Assembly (NCBI GenBank): GCA_964384555.1 | Contig: CAYLLA010000041.1 | Location: 1-15,565, forward strand | Length of the DNA stretch: 15,565 nucleotides | Source of the DNA: CAG-390 sp964384555 | Lineage (GTDB): Bacteria; Bacillota; Clostridia; Oscillospirales; CAG-272 | Direction of reading: 5' to 3' | In this document: piece by piece, positions 1 to 6,824 of the stretch | Position numbering within the stretch: position 1 is the first letter of the stretch | Layout of the letters: every line of letters begins with the position of its first letter | Program-made: the position numbers and the translations under genes | The notes under the pieces: generated by a model | Told to the model about the DNA's origin: nothing | The model's input: the letters and a program-made list of their open reading frames with translations, nothing else | Database searches by the model: none

Positions 1-63
1 GGGGGGGCATTGGAATCTGCATTGCATTTTTTCGCGGACATGACGGATGAGGAGGAAAAAAAG

Positions 64-86
64 AGATTTCCGCCGCGCGGAAATCT
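64..86 (-). terminator. Second (distal) terminator-like hairpin after the carboxypeptidase gene
   Basis: A perfect 10-bp inverted repeat (AGATTTCCGC / GCGGAAATCT) with a 3-base loop. On the minus strand it is followed by a run of seven or more T (A-run at 55-62 on plus). It lies about 40 bases beyond a first terminator and could act as back-up for leftward transcription from the MATE/carboxypeptidase operon. The plus-strand side lacks a good T run. Bases 1-50 show nothing recognisable. Confidence 0.6.
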
Positions 87-122
87 TCCTTATTACTTAT
101 TCATCACCTCTCGCGTGGCATC

Positions 123-152
123 AAAAAATCGGATGATGCGAGCATCATCCGA
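123..152 (-). terminator. Intrinsic terminator of the MATE-carboxypeptidase operon
   Basis: A 10-bp perfect stem (TCGGATGATG / CATCATCCGA, 129-152) with a 4-base loop. On the minus strand it is followed by TTTTTT (A-run 123-128). It begins 16 bases after the carboxypeptidase stop codon, the expected place for a Rho-independent terminator. Confidence 0.85.
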
Positions 153-167
153 TAATATTTTTTGTTC

Positions 168-1202
168 TTATCCGCCAAAGGCATCCAAAAGGTCAAACAC
201 CTTTGCGGCGTCCATAAATCTTGCATCTCCCGTCGATGCGCCGAATATGCCCACCACGTAATAGCGGCCGTCACTGCCGCGCTTGGCGGTAAGCAGGCAA
301 TAGCCCGCCTCGTCGGTCGAGCCTGTTTTAAGCCCCACCGCATCGGCGCGGTAGAGGGGGGATTCGCTATGTATCAGCTTATTTGTGTTTTGCCAGTTGT
401 TGGATTCGCCACTCGCATATATCACGCGATCCTGCGCCAAGGTGGCGTATTTCATGATGGTGGCGTTCTCAAGCGCCAGCGCGCCTATCTTTGCAATGTC
501 GGAGAGGGTGGTGTAGTGGTTGGGGTCGTGATAGCCGTCGGGATTGGCAAAATGCGTGCCGCTAAGCCCCAGCGCGGCCAGCTTGCGGTTCATCTCGGCA
601 ACGAACGCCGCCACCTCCTGCTTTGCGGTGGCAGATCCGCCAAGCACTCGCCTGCCCGCGGCGGCGGCCAAAACATACGCCGCATCTCCGCCGCTGGGCA
701 AAAGCATCCCCGCTATCAGCATTGAAACGGTAAGGCGATGCCCGCGCCGCACATATGCTATCGAGGAATCTGATGCCACAAGGGAGAGCTCCTCGCCCGC
801 CGTTATCACATCCTCGGGGGAGAGATAGTCAAGGGCGGTCAGCGCGGTAAACAGCTTTGTGGTGCTGGCGGGGTAGACCTTGCCGTCTATCACGCCGTTG
901 TATTCATATATTGCGCGCCGCTCGGCGGTGTCGTAAACTATCACCTGCGCCGAATCAAGCTTGCCGCGGGGGATCTCCAGCATCGGCGCGGGGGCTTGTG
1001 TGTCCGCCGCGGTCGAGCCGCCGGTGCTTTCACTGCCCGGCGTGGTCGAGCCGGATGTGCCATCGCCGCTTGATATCGGCGGCAAGCCATCAGTTGTGTC
1101 CTCGCCGCCGCCGTTTGCGGGCGCGCAGGAGGGGAGGGCGGCCATCAGCGCGGCCAGCAGCAGTGCCGCCGCGCGGCAAAGCAGTTTTTTCTTTTTTTTC
1201 AT
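168..1202 (-). CDS. D-alanyl-D-alanine carboxypeptidase (peptidase S11 family), lipoprotein
   Basis: Predicted penicillin-binding D,D-carboxypeptidase that trims the terminal D-Ala from peptidoglycan stem peptides outside the membrane. The 344-aa product starts with a Lys-rich hydrophobic signal and a lipobox-like LPSC (Cys26), then a Ser/Thr/Gly-rich linker to about residue 72. The catalytic SxxK motif is STTK (Ser113-Lys116) and the KTG motif is at 292-294 (LKTGSTDEAG). The second motif, normally S-x-N, reads SGG (170-172, in LLPSGGDAAY), so the usual Asn is Gly. HFANPDGYHD (218-227) is typical of the family. It is shorter than DacA-type enzymes and lacks their C-terminal beta domain, so membrane attachment is probably through the lipid. 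The start follows the MATE stop codon by one base, with GGAGG about 12 bases upstream, so the two are co-transcribed. Family assignment is firm; substrate and in vivo role are inferred. Confidence 0.9.
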   Translation of the reverse strand: MKKKKKLLCRAAALLLAALMAALPSCAPANGGGEDTTDGLPPISSGDGTSGSTTPGSESTGGSTAADTQAPAPMLEIPRGKLDSAQVIVYDTAERRAIYEYNGVIDGKVYPASTTKLFTALTALDYLSPEDVITAGEELSLVASDSSIAYVRRGHRLTVSMLIAGMLLPSGGDAAYVLAAAAGRRVLGGSATAKQEVAAFVAEMNRKLAALGLSGTHFANPDGYHDPNHYTTLSDIAKIGALALENATIMKYATLAQDRVIYASGESNNWQNTNKLIHSESPLYRADAVGLKTGSTDEAGYCLLTAKRGSDGRYYVVGIFGASTGDARFMDAAKVFDLLDAFGG

Positions 1203-1203
1203 T

Positions 1204-2652
1204 TTAAACGGTCGCCTCCGTTTTTTTATTGCGCTCGCTGTTCTCCTCGTTTACCGTTTTGACCTTTGAAAAATCAAAGTGCAGGTAATAGGCAAGGGTC
1301 AGCACACAGCAAAAGAACCATCCCACAGGGTAGCCGATGCCAACGGGTATCAGCTGGTTGGATATGTAGTGCGACATTACGAACAGATATATCTGGCGAA
1401 TGCCTATAAAGGACGTCAGCATTATTATCATCGGCATGCGGCTGTTGCCCGCGCCGCGCAGTGCCGCCGAAAATACTTGGTTTACCGAGCAGAAGAGATA
1501 AAAGGGAGTTATTATCCTAAGCAGGCGGGTAGCGGTCTCAACTATCATCGGGTCTGGGTTAAATACCCCCGCTATCGGCGCGGCAAATATCATCACCGGT
1601 ATGATTATCACTATCGAGCAAGCGGTAGACATAAAATACGCAAGCCTTGCACCGCGGCGGGCGCGCTCAACATTGCCCACGCCAAGGTTTTGCCCCACAA
1701 AGGTGGTGGTGGCAAGCGCTATCGACTGAATGGGCAGGAAGATAAACTGGTCAACCTTTGAGTAGGTCGTCCAGCCGCCGGTGTTTACCGTCATGTTGCC
1801 CTCGGTCCCCGCAATATAGGATTGCACAAAAACGTTGGCAAAGGCGGTCAGCGCCATTTGAATGGCAGAGGGAATGCCTATGTTTATGATCCTGCCAAGC
1901 ATCACGCGGTCTATCTTGAGGTCCCGCAGGCGCAGCTTTACGCAGGAATCGGTGCGAAACAGCACCCAAAGGGTCAGCACGGCGGAAAGTGCTTGCGAGA
2001 TGATGGTGGCCAGCGCAACGCCTGCCACTCCCATGCCGAGCTTAAATACAAATAAAAGGTCAAGGGCGGTGTTGGTTATGGCGCAGGCAACAAGAAAGTA
2101 CAGCGGCCGCTGGGAATCTCCCACCGCGCGCAGAATGCCCGCACCCATGTTGTATATCATAAGGCCGATAACGCCGGCAAAATAGATGGTAAGATAGGTC
2201 TTGCCCGCGCCAAACATCTCTGCGTAGCCCTCGCGCTCGCTGTCAAGCATCAATTCAAGCATAAATGGGGCAAAGATCACGCCAAGCACGGTAAACGCCA
2301 CCGCCATTACCAGCGTCATTACCATCGAGGTGTGAACGGCACGGCGCACACCTTCCTCGTCACGCGCACCAAAGTGGCGTGATATCACAACTCCCGCACC
2401 GCTGGCAAGGCCGGAGAAAAAGCCGATAAGGATGTTGATTATCGGTCCTATACTGCCAACGGCGGCATAGTCGCCCGCAACGCCGGTCTGACCGATGACC
2501 CAGGTATCCACCATGTTGTAAAGCTGTTGAAAAAGATTGCCCACAAGCAGGGGCGCCGCAAATGTGATAAGGTTTTTGGCAATGCTCCCGCGGGTCATGT
2601 CAAGCTCCAGCTTTTTGCCGAATGAACGTTTTTTTACACCGGATGCTGTCAT
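1204..2652 (-). CDS. MATE family multidrug/organic cation efflux transporter
   Basis: A 482-aa integral membrane protein with about twelve hydrophobic segments, recognisable as a MATE exporter. The N-terminal region, with GSIAKNLITFAAPLLVGNLF then QQLYNMVDTWVIGQ, is the classic start of the NorM/MepA/DinF-type fold and is echoed in the second half (PIQSIALATTTFVGQNLG). Such proteins export drugs or metabolites using a Na+ or H+ gradient; the substrate cannot be read from sequence. I chose the ATG at 2652 because AGAGGAG lies 5 bases upstream. An in-frame start further upstream would sit inside the promoter leader. It is first in a two-gene operon with the carboxypeptidase. A GCGCC/GGCGC inverted repeat just before the ribosome site could affect translation, but that is speculative. 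Confidence 0.93.
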   Translation of the reverse strand: MTASGVKKRSFGKKLELDMTRGSIAKNLITFAAPLLVGNLFQQLYNMVDTWVIGQTGVAGDYAAVGSIGPIINILIGFFSGLASGAGVVISRHFGARDEEGVRRAVHTSMVMTLVMAVAFTVLGVIFAPFMLELMLDSEREGYAEMFGAGKTYLTIYFAGVIGLMIYNMGAGILRAVGDSQRPLYFLVACAITNTALDLLFVFKLGMGVAGVALATIISQALSAVLTLWVLFRTDSCVKLRLRDLKIDRVMLGRIINIGIPSAIQMALTAFANVFVQSYIAGTEGNMTVNTGGWTTYSKVDQFIFLPIQSIALATTTFVGQNLGVGNVERARRGARLAYFMSTACSIVIIIPVMIFAAPIAGVFNPDPMIVETATRLLRIITPFYLFCSVNQVFSAALRGAGNSRMPMIIMLTSFIGIRQIYLFVMSHYISNQLIPVGIGYPVGWFFCCVLTLAYYLHFDFSKVKTVNEENSERNKKTEATV

Positions 2653-2690
2653 TTTGTCTCCTCTCCGCGCCACTTGGCGCATACACACTA

Positions 2691-2719
2691 ATTATAGCAC
2701 ATTCGGACGAGAGAATCAA
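2691..2719 (-). promoter_or_regulatory. Sigma-A promoter of the MATE operon
   Basis: Minus strand: TTGATT (2719-2714), 17-base spacer, TATAAT (2696-2691). The -10 is preceded by TGC, an extended -10. It lies 39 bases upstream of the MATE start codon. Confidence 0.8.
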
Positions 2720-2752
2720 TACTTTGCGGGAAGAAATGCATGCAGGCCCGGA

Positions 2753-2920
2753 GCGCATGTTGCGCTACGCGCAATGAAGTGCGCTGCGCGCAATGAAGTG
2801 CGCTTCGCACAATGAAGTGCGCTACGCGCAATGATGTGCGCTTCGCGCAATGCTGGCGCACGCCGAGCATGCACATCACTTTGCGGCGCGAGCCGCAAAA
2901 CATAACTCGGCGTGCAGCGC
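2753..2920. repeat. Tandem mini-hairpin array A (five 19-bp units) plus a composite inverted element
   Basis: The 349-base gap between the MATE gene and reverse rubrerythrin holds this array, the MATE promoter and a terminator, and no credible gene. Five hairpins have loops starting at 2766, 2785, 2804, 2823 and 2842, exactly 19 bases apart. Each is a GCGC-type stem with a TAC, TGC, TTC, TAC or TTC loop, joined by AATGAAGT or AATGATGT. From 2858 an inverted element follows: GCACGCCGAG pairs with CTCGGCGTGC around an inner TTGCGGC/GCCGCAA stem. Bases 2868-2920 match 9305-9357 at 49 of 53 positions, including 29 identical bases in a row. Confidence 0.85.
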
Positions 2921-2968
2921 AAAAAACCCATCCCCGCGGGGTGCGCAGCACTCCCGCGGGGATGGGTT
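2921..2968 (-). terminator. Strong intrinsic terminator downstream of reverse rubrerythrin
   Basis: A 16-bp perfect stem (AACCCATCCCCGCGGG and its complement, 2925-2940 / 2953-2968) with a 12-base loop. On the minus strand it is followed by TTTTTT (A-run 2921-2926). It lies 33 bases after the reverse rubrerythrin stop and should end the perR-rubrerythrin transcript. Confidence 0.9.
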
Positions 2969-3001
2969 ATGTTATTTAAACCTTTTAGGCGATCCTATAT
3001 A

Positions 3002-3553
3002 TCAGTTAAAATATCTCTTCAGCATGCCCTCAAAGCCGCGGCCGTGGCGAGCCTCGTCCTTGGCCATCTCATGGACTGTATCATGAATGGCATCATAGCC
3101 CAGCTCCTTGGCGCGCTTTGCAAGCTCAAACTTGCCGGCGGTCGCGCCGCACTCGGCCTCGCTGCGCAGCTGCAGGTTCTTCTTTGTGGAGGGTGTTACC
3201 ACCTCGCCCAAAAGCTCGGCAAACTTGGCGGCGTGCTCGGCCTCCTCGTATGCGGCCTGGAGATAAAATGCGCCAACCTCGGGGTATCCCTCGCGGATAG
3301 CCTGGCGGCTCATTGCAATGTACATGCCAACCTCGGTGCACTCGCCCTCAAAGTTAGCCTTAAGTCCGGCATAGACCTCGTCATCGATCTTGCCCTTGGC
3401 GCCAACGCCGATAACATGCTCGCAAGCATAGTTAAGAGAATCTTCCTTTACCTCGGTAAACTTTGCACCGGGCACGCCGCACTGGGGGCATTTTTCGGGT
3501 GCGCTGTCACCCTCGTGAACATAACCGCAAACAGGACATACAAACTTTTTCAT
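3002..3553 (-). CDS. Reverse rubrerythrin (N-terminal rubredoxin, C-terminal ferritin-like diiron domain)
   Basis: A 183-aa cytoplasmic peroxide reductase. The rubredoxin-type iron site is N-terminal (CPVCG, Cys6/Cys9, and CPQCG, Cys22/Cys25). The ferritin-like four-helix domain follows, with carboxylates at Glu71 and Glu74, and ExxH iron-binding motifs at Glu104-His107 (EAEH) and Glu167-His170 (EARH). This order is the reverse of classical rubrerythrin and is characteristic of the clostridial enzymes that reduce H2O2 (and O2) with electrons from NADH via a rubredoxin reductase; no such reductase is in this window. The start has AAGGAG 9 bases upstream. It lies 54 bases downstream of perR with no obvious promoter of its own, so it is probably co-transcribed from the perR promoter and induced by peroxide. 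The terminator at 2921-2968 follows. Confidence 0.92.
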   Translation of the reverse strand: MKKFVCPVCGYVHEGDSAPEKCPQCGVPGAKFTEVKEDSLNYACEHVIGVGAKGKIDDEVYAGLKANFEGECTEVGMYIAMSRQAIREGYPEVGAFYLQAAYEEAEHAAKFAELLGEVVTPSTKKNLQLRSEAECGATAGKFELAKRAKELGYDAIHDTVHEMAKDEARHGRGFEGMLKRYFN

Positions 3554-3607
3554 AATGATCTTCTCCTTTTTGATCTGAATTTTGATCTTATTTTTGATAT
3601 AATTATT

Positions 3608-3997
3608 TTATTTTTTATTGCATTCACGGCAGAGGCCGTAAAAAACGAATTGATGGTGCGAAACGCTGACGCCCATGCGCTCCTCAAGCTTTTTGTCAAT
3701 GCCCGCTGTTTCGGCATCTCCGAGGTCGCTCAGCGACCTGCAAGCGGTGCAGAAAAAGTGATTGTGATCGCTTGTGTCGGCATCATAGCGCACGGTGCCG
3801 TCGCCAACATCTATGCGTATCGCCTGACCGCACTCGCAAAGCACGCCAAGATTGCGGTATACCGTTGCAAGGCTTATTTGCGGATGCTCGCGCCGCAGCT
3901 CGGTGTGCAGCCACTCGGCACTGGGATGGCAGGTAACGCCGCGCAAAAGCTCAAGCACCGCATCCCGCTGTTTTGAATGTTTTAGGGGTTGATTCAT
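3608..3997 (-). CDS. perR: Fur-family peroxide-responsive repressor, PerR type
   Basis: A 129-aa metal-dependent repressor: winged helix (about 5-65, with ISLATVYRNL as recognition helix) and a C-terminal dimerisation domain. Structural zinc cysteines are Cys83/Cys86 and Cys123/Cys126 (CTAC, CREC). Counting against Bacillus subtilis PerR with a constant offset of 13, all five regulatory-metal ligands are present: His24, Asp72, His78, His80 and Asp91 for His37, Asp85, His91, His93 and Asp104. Asp at the position of Asp85 is associated with peroxide sensing, where Fur usually has Glu, so I call PerR rather than Fur. The ATG at 3997 is preceded by GGAAGGAG at good spacing; upstream in-frame starts would lie inside the operator. 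Neighbours are peroxide- and oxygen-reducing enzymes, and it carries a copy of the operator in its own promoter, suggesting autoregulation. Confidence 0.87.
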   Translation of the reverse strand: MNQPLKHSKQRDAVLELLRGVTCHPSAEWLHTELRREHPQISLATVYRNLGVLCECGQAIRIDVGDGTVRYDADTSDHNHFFCTACRSLSDLGDAETAGIDKKLEERMGVSVSHHQFVFYGLCRECNKK

Positions 3998-4015
3998 ATT
4001 CGACTCCTTCCAAAC

Positions 4016-4028
4016 GATAATGATTATC
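4016..4028. promoter_or_regulatory. Fur/PerR-type operator in the perR promoter
   Basis: GATAATGATTATC is a perfect 6-1-6 palindrome that fits the Fur-family 7-1-7 box (TGATAATnATTATCA) at 14 of 15 positions when one flanking base is added on each side. It lies 12 bases downstream of the -10 box, around or just after the expected transcription start, where a bound repressor would block initiation. The same 13 bases recur at 5951-5963. Confidence 0.85.
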
Positions 4029-4040
4029 ATTACCGTTATT

Positions 4041-4069
4041 ATTATAGCACATCGGGACTATTCTGTCAA
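4041..4069 (-). promoter_or_regulatory. Consensus sigma-A promoter of perR-reverse rubrerythrin
   Basis: Minus strand: TTGACA (4069-4064), 17-base spacer, TATAAT (4046-4041), with TGC before the -10. Both hexamers and the spacing are exact consensus, so strong transcription is expected unless repressed; the operator overlaps the start region. No terminator is visible between the flavodiiron stop (4127) and this promoter, so some read-through from upstream is possible. Confidence 0.9.
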
Positions 4070-4126
4070 CCCCCAAAATGCATTTTTTAAAAATTTTTTT
4101 GTGATGTTTTTTTCAGAGCGTTTTTA

Positions 4127-5914
4127 TCACTCTATCGGCTCAAAATCCGCGGCGCCGTGCTTGCAAAGCGGGCAGATAAAGTCGGGCGGCAGGGTCTCGC
4201 CCTCATAAACATACCCGCAAATGCGGCACACAAAGCCGCGCCGCCCCTCGGCCGCGGGCTTGGGCTTTACGTTTTTGTGATAGTATGTGTAGCTCATGGT
4301 CTCACGGTCGGAGAGCAGGTGTGCCTCGGTGACCTCGCAAATAAACATTCCGTGGCTGCCGATATCGATATACTCAACAACGCGCAGTGACATTTGCGAG
4401 TTTACATACTTTTTCAGCACGGCAAGGCCGTTTGCAGAGCGTTCTGTCTCCATGCCCGCAAATTTATCGGTATCCCGCCCGCTGTGAAAGCCAAAGCGCT
4501 CAAATATCTCAAACGGCGCATCAACGGTGAGGCAGTTGACGTTCATAATGCCGCGGCGCTTGATGATATCATGCGAGTAGTTCTTTTTGTTTATCACAAC
4601 AGATACGCGGCTGGGGCTGTCCGTCAGCTGTGTGACGGTGTTGACAATCAGTCCGTTGTCCCGCGTGCCGTCATTTGAGGTTACAACATAAAGGCCGTAG
4701 CCGATGTTTCTGAGCGCGGCAGGGTCGGTCATCACCTCGGCGGACTCGCGGCGCAGGATGTAATCCTCGCACAGCTCACGCGCCAAAAGGTCGATCTCCT
4801 CCCGGTTCTTTTCCGTCATGGCGGAAAGAATGGTCACCGTGTGGGCGGCAAACTCAAGCTCGGGGGAGGGGGACAGCATATCCCGCATCACCTTGGCCGC
4901 TCGCGGCGCCCAGGAGCCGTTCTCGATAAGCCCCACCGTGCGGCGGCGGAAGCCGCGCTCGGTCAGGTGCGAGATAAACTCGCGCATAAAGGGAAAGATA
5001 TCCGAGTTATAGGTCGTGGTGGCAAGCACCAGCTTTTCAAATCTAAAGGCATCCGCCACCGCGGCCGACATATCACAGCGGGCAAGATCGTAAAGCACAA
5101 CGTTCGGGCAGCCCAGCTCGCGCATGCGGTCAGCCACCAGTCGCGCGGCGCGCTCGGTGTTGCCGTAGACCGAGGTGTAGGCCACCACTGCGCCCTCCTC
5201 CTCCGGCTCGTAGGAGGACCATGTGCGGCAAAGCTTGATATAATAGCCAAGGTCCTCGCGCAGGACGGGACCGTGCAGGGGGCAGATGGTCCGAATGTCC
5301 AGCGCGGCGGCGCGGTCAAGCAAAAGCCCAACTTGGCGGCCGTATTTGCCAACTATGCCGATATAATAGCGCCGCGCCTCATCCCGCCACGGGGTCTTGG
5401 CATCCGGTGCGCCAAAGCGGCCAAACGCATCGGCGGAAAACAGCACGCCATCGGTGGATTCAAAGCTCACCATAACCTCCGGCCAATGCACCATCGGCGC
5501 GGTGAGGAATGTCAGGCGGTGCGTGCCGAGGTCCAGAGTGTCGCCGTCCCCCACGATCAGGCGCGACTGCGGCTCGGAGCCAAAAAACTGGCGCATCATC
5601 TTAAACGCCGCGGCGGTGGCCACCACGGTAAGCTCGGGGTATACCGAAAGGATGTTTGCAATATTTGCCGAGTGATCCGGCTCCATGTGGTGGACTACAA
5701 GATAGTCCGGGCGGCGCTCGCCGAGGGCTGAGCGAATGTTTGCCAGCCACTCGCCGCCAAAGTGCGCATCCACCGTGTCCATCACGGCGATCTTTTCATC
5801 CATAATAAGATAGGAATTATAGCTCATTCCCTCCGGTACGCGGTACTGTCCCTCAAAAAGATCCACCGCGCGATCTGTCACGCCAACATAAAGGATGCTG
5901 TCTGTTATCTTCAT
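4127..5914 (-). CDS. Flavodiiron protein fused to a flavin reductase domain and rubredoxin (oxygen reductase)
   Basis: A 595-aa cytoplasmic fusion predicted to reduce O2 (or NO) in a four-electron reaction without releasing superoxide. Residues 1-240 are the metallo-beta-lactamase-like diiron domain, with ligands visible as HxExDH (His76, Glu78, Asp80, His81), His143, Asp162 and His214. Residues 241-385 are a flavodoxin-like FMN domain (TSVYGNTER, 247-255). Residues about 399-550 resemble a flavin reductase-like split-barrel domain. The C-terminus (563-595) is a rubredoxin with CxxC pairs at 563/566 and 581/584. The fusion would carry NAD(P)H-flavin-rubredoxin electron transfer within one chain. 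I chose the ATG at 5914 because family homology starts there; its ribosome site is weak (GCAGG, 10-11 bases upstream). The further upstream in-frame start at 6013 would lie across the promoter. It is the first gene of the PerR-type regulated block. Confidence 0.93.
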   Translation of the reverse strand: MKITDSILYVGVTDRAVDLFEGQYRVPEGMSYNSYLIMDEKIAVMDTVDAHFGGEWLANIRSALGERRPDYLVVHHMEPDHSANIANILSVYPELTVVATAAAFKMMRQFFGSEPQSRLIVGDGDTLDLGTHRLTFLTAPMVHWPEVMVSFESTDGVLFSADAFGRFGAPDAKTPWRDEARRYYIGIVGKYGRQVGLLLDRAAALDIRTICPLHGPVLREDLGYYIKLCRTWSSYEPEEEGAVVAYTSVYGNTERAARLVADRMRELGCPNVVLYDLARCDMSAAVADAFRFEKLVLATTTYNSDIFPFMREFISHLTERGFRRRTVGLIENGSWAPRAAKVMRDMLSPSPELEFAAHTVTILSAMTEKNREEIDLLARELCEDYILRRESAEVMTDPAALRNIGYGLYVVTSNDGTRDNGLIVNTVTQLTDSPSRVSVVINKKNYSHDIIKRRGIMNVNCLTVDAPFEIFERFGFHSGRDTDKFAGMETERSANGLAVLKKYVNSQMSLRVVEYIDIGSHGMFICEVTEAHLLSDRETMSYTYYHKNVKPKPAAEGRRGFVCRICGYVYEGETLPPDFICPLCKHGAADFEPIE

Positions 5915-5950
5915 TTTATTTATACCTGCTTTCTTATCTTGCTCAATAAC

Positions 5951-5963
5951 GATAATGATTATC
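5951..5963. promoter_or_regulatory. Fur/PerR-type operator in the flavodiiron promoter
   Basis: The same 13-base palindrome (GATAATGATTATC) as in the perR promoter, 9 bases downstream of the -10 box. The flanks are also similar (CAYTAYC then TTATTAT). A shared operator implies control by the adjacent PerR-like repressor. Confidence 0.85.
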
Positions 5964-5972
5964 ACTATCATT

Positions 5973-6001
5973 ATTATACAACAGATCTGCTGATCTGTCA
6001 A
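5973..6001 (-). promoter_or_regulatory. Consensus sigma-A promoter of the flavodiiron gene
   Basis: Minus strand: TTGACA (6001-5996), exactly 17 bases, TATAAT (5978-5973). Same hexamers and spacing as the perR promoter, with a different spacer sequence. The expected start is about 50 bases upstream of the ATG. Confidence 0.9.
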
Positions 6002-6111
6002 TAGCTTTTTCAAAAGTTTTTTCCAATTTCAAAAAAATATTCGCCGTGCGGCAAAGGTTTTTGATTAAGCGGAGGGCAAGCGGGGAGATAATCATGCAGG
6101 AGGTGAGGGGA

Positions 6112-6744
6112 ATGAGCAAAAAAGAACGCGCGGCGGCGCTTTTGGTGGTAATATCCCTTATAATGGCGGCGGTAGTTTGCGACTGCCTGCCGATACACGG
6201 AGAGGGAGAGCTGCGGGATCGGCTGTTGCGCCTGCACGTTATAGCGGCATCGGACAGCGAGCGGGATCAGGCGCTAAAGCTTGAGGTGCGGGATGCACTG
6301 CTGACGGAGATGGAGGAGCTGCTATGTGAGGCAAAAACGCTCTCGGATGCCGTGGCGGCGGCGGATGCGGGGCGAGAGCGGTTGGTCTCTGTTGCGGAGG
6401 CAAGACTCTGTGAGCTTGGTTGCGGCGACCGCGTGCGGGTGGAGCTGGGGCGGGAGAGCTATCCCACCCGCGATTACGGCGATATACGCCTGCCTGCGGG
6501 GGAGTACACCTCACTGCGGGTGACGATAGGAGAGGGTGAGGGGCAAAACTGGTGGTGCGTGCTTTTTCCCACCCTTTGCATGGCCGCCGCCAAAAAGGGC
6601 GCATCCGGGAATGCCGCGCCGGAGGAGGAATACCTTGCCGCCGGCTTTACCCCCGAGCAGTACCGAACGATCACCAAGACCACCGCACCGAAATACAGGA
6701 TAAGATTTAAGATACTTGAGATGATCGAGCAATTGGGAAGGTGA
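6112..6744 (+). CDS. spoIIR: Stage II sporulation protein R
   Basis: A 210-aa protein matching SpoIIR, the forespore-made secreted signal that activates the SpoIIGA protease and so releases active sigma-E in the mother cell. A single N-terminal hydrophobic segment (about 8-24) acts as signal or anchor. Family hallmarks are RLHVIAASDS (40-49) with the following ALKLEVRD, SYPTRDYGDIRLPAGEY (116-132) and NWWCVLFPTLC (146-156). I chose the ATG at 6112 because GGAGGTGAGGGG lies immediately upstream; an ATG at 6094 is a possible alternative adding six residues. In B. subtilis the gene is read by sigma-F, but I could not identify a convincing sigma-F promoter in 6014-6111. The stop codon lies at the junction with a mini-hairpin repeat. 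Its presence implies the organism belongs to a sporulating lineage. Confidence 0.95.
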   Translation: MSKKERAAALLVVISLIMAAVVCDCLPIHGEGELRDRLLRLHVIAASDSERDQALKLEVRDALLTEMEELLCEAKTLSDAVAAADAGRERLVSVAEARLCELGCGDRVRVELGRESYPTRDYGDIRLPAGEYTSLRVTIGEGEGQNWWCVLFPTLCMAAAKKGASGNAAPEEEYLAAGFTPEQYRTITKTTAPKYRIRFKILEMIEQLGR

Positions 6745-6787
6745 AGTGCGCTTCGCGCAATGATGTGCGCTGCGCACGTAGCGCGGC
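6742..6787. repeat. Mini-hairpin repeat locus B (two units)
   Basis: Two units of the same family as the array at 2753-2920: GCGC-TTC-GCGC, linker AATGATGT, then GTGCG-CTG-CGCAC. The linker-like TGAAGT at the left edge contains the TGA that ends spoIIR. Confidence 0.75.
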
Positions 6788-6821
6788 AAAAACAGGCCGT
6801 CACGGGGACGGCCTGTTTTTT
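6788..6821. terminator. Bidirectional intrinsic terminator between spoIIR and the thyX-like gene
   Basis: A 14-base inverted repeat (AAAAACAGGCCGTC / GACGGCCTGTTTTT) around a 5-base loop. It has T runs in both orientations, so it can end spoIIR on plus and the Dabb-thyX transcript on minus. It lies 3 bases beyond the thyX stop on that strand. Confidence 0.92.
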
Positions 6822-6824
6822 ATA

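Noticed and set aside
1..50. Run of seven G at the window start and a possible gene fragment
   Set aside because: The G run may be an assembly or sequencing edge effect, and no recognisable protein end is encoded here.
2688..2951. Open frames on minus encoding repeats such as AHFIARSALHCAQRTSL across array A
   Set aside because: They simply translate the tandem hairpin repeats, lack credible ribosome sites and stop where the repeats end.
2912..3976. 354-codon plus-strand open frame
   Set aside because: It is antisense to reverse rubrerythrin and perR, both confidently identified on minus, and begins inside a terminator.
6014..6111. Sigma-F promoter for spoIIR
   Set aside because: Expected from B. 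subtilis, but no pair of boxes with the right spacing and sequence could be supported.
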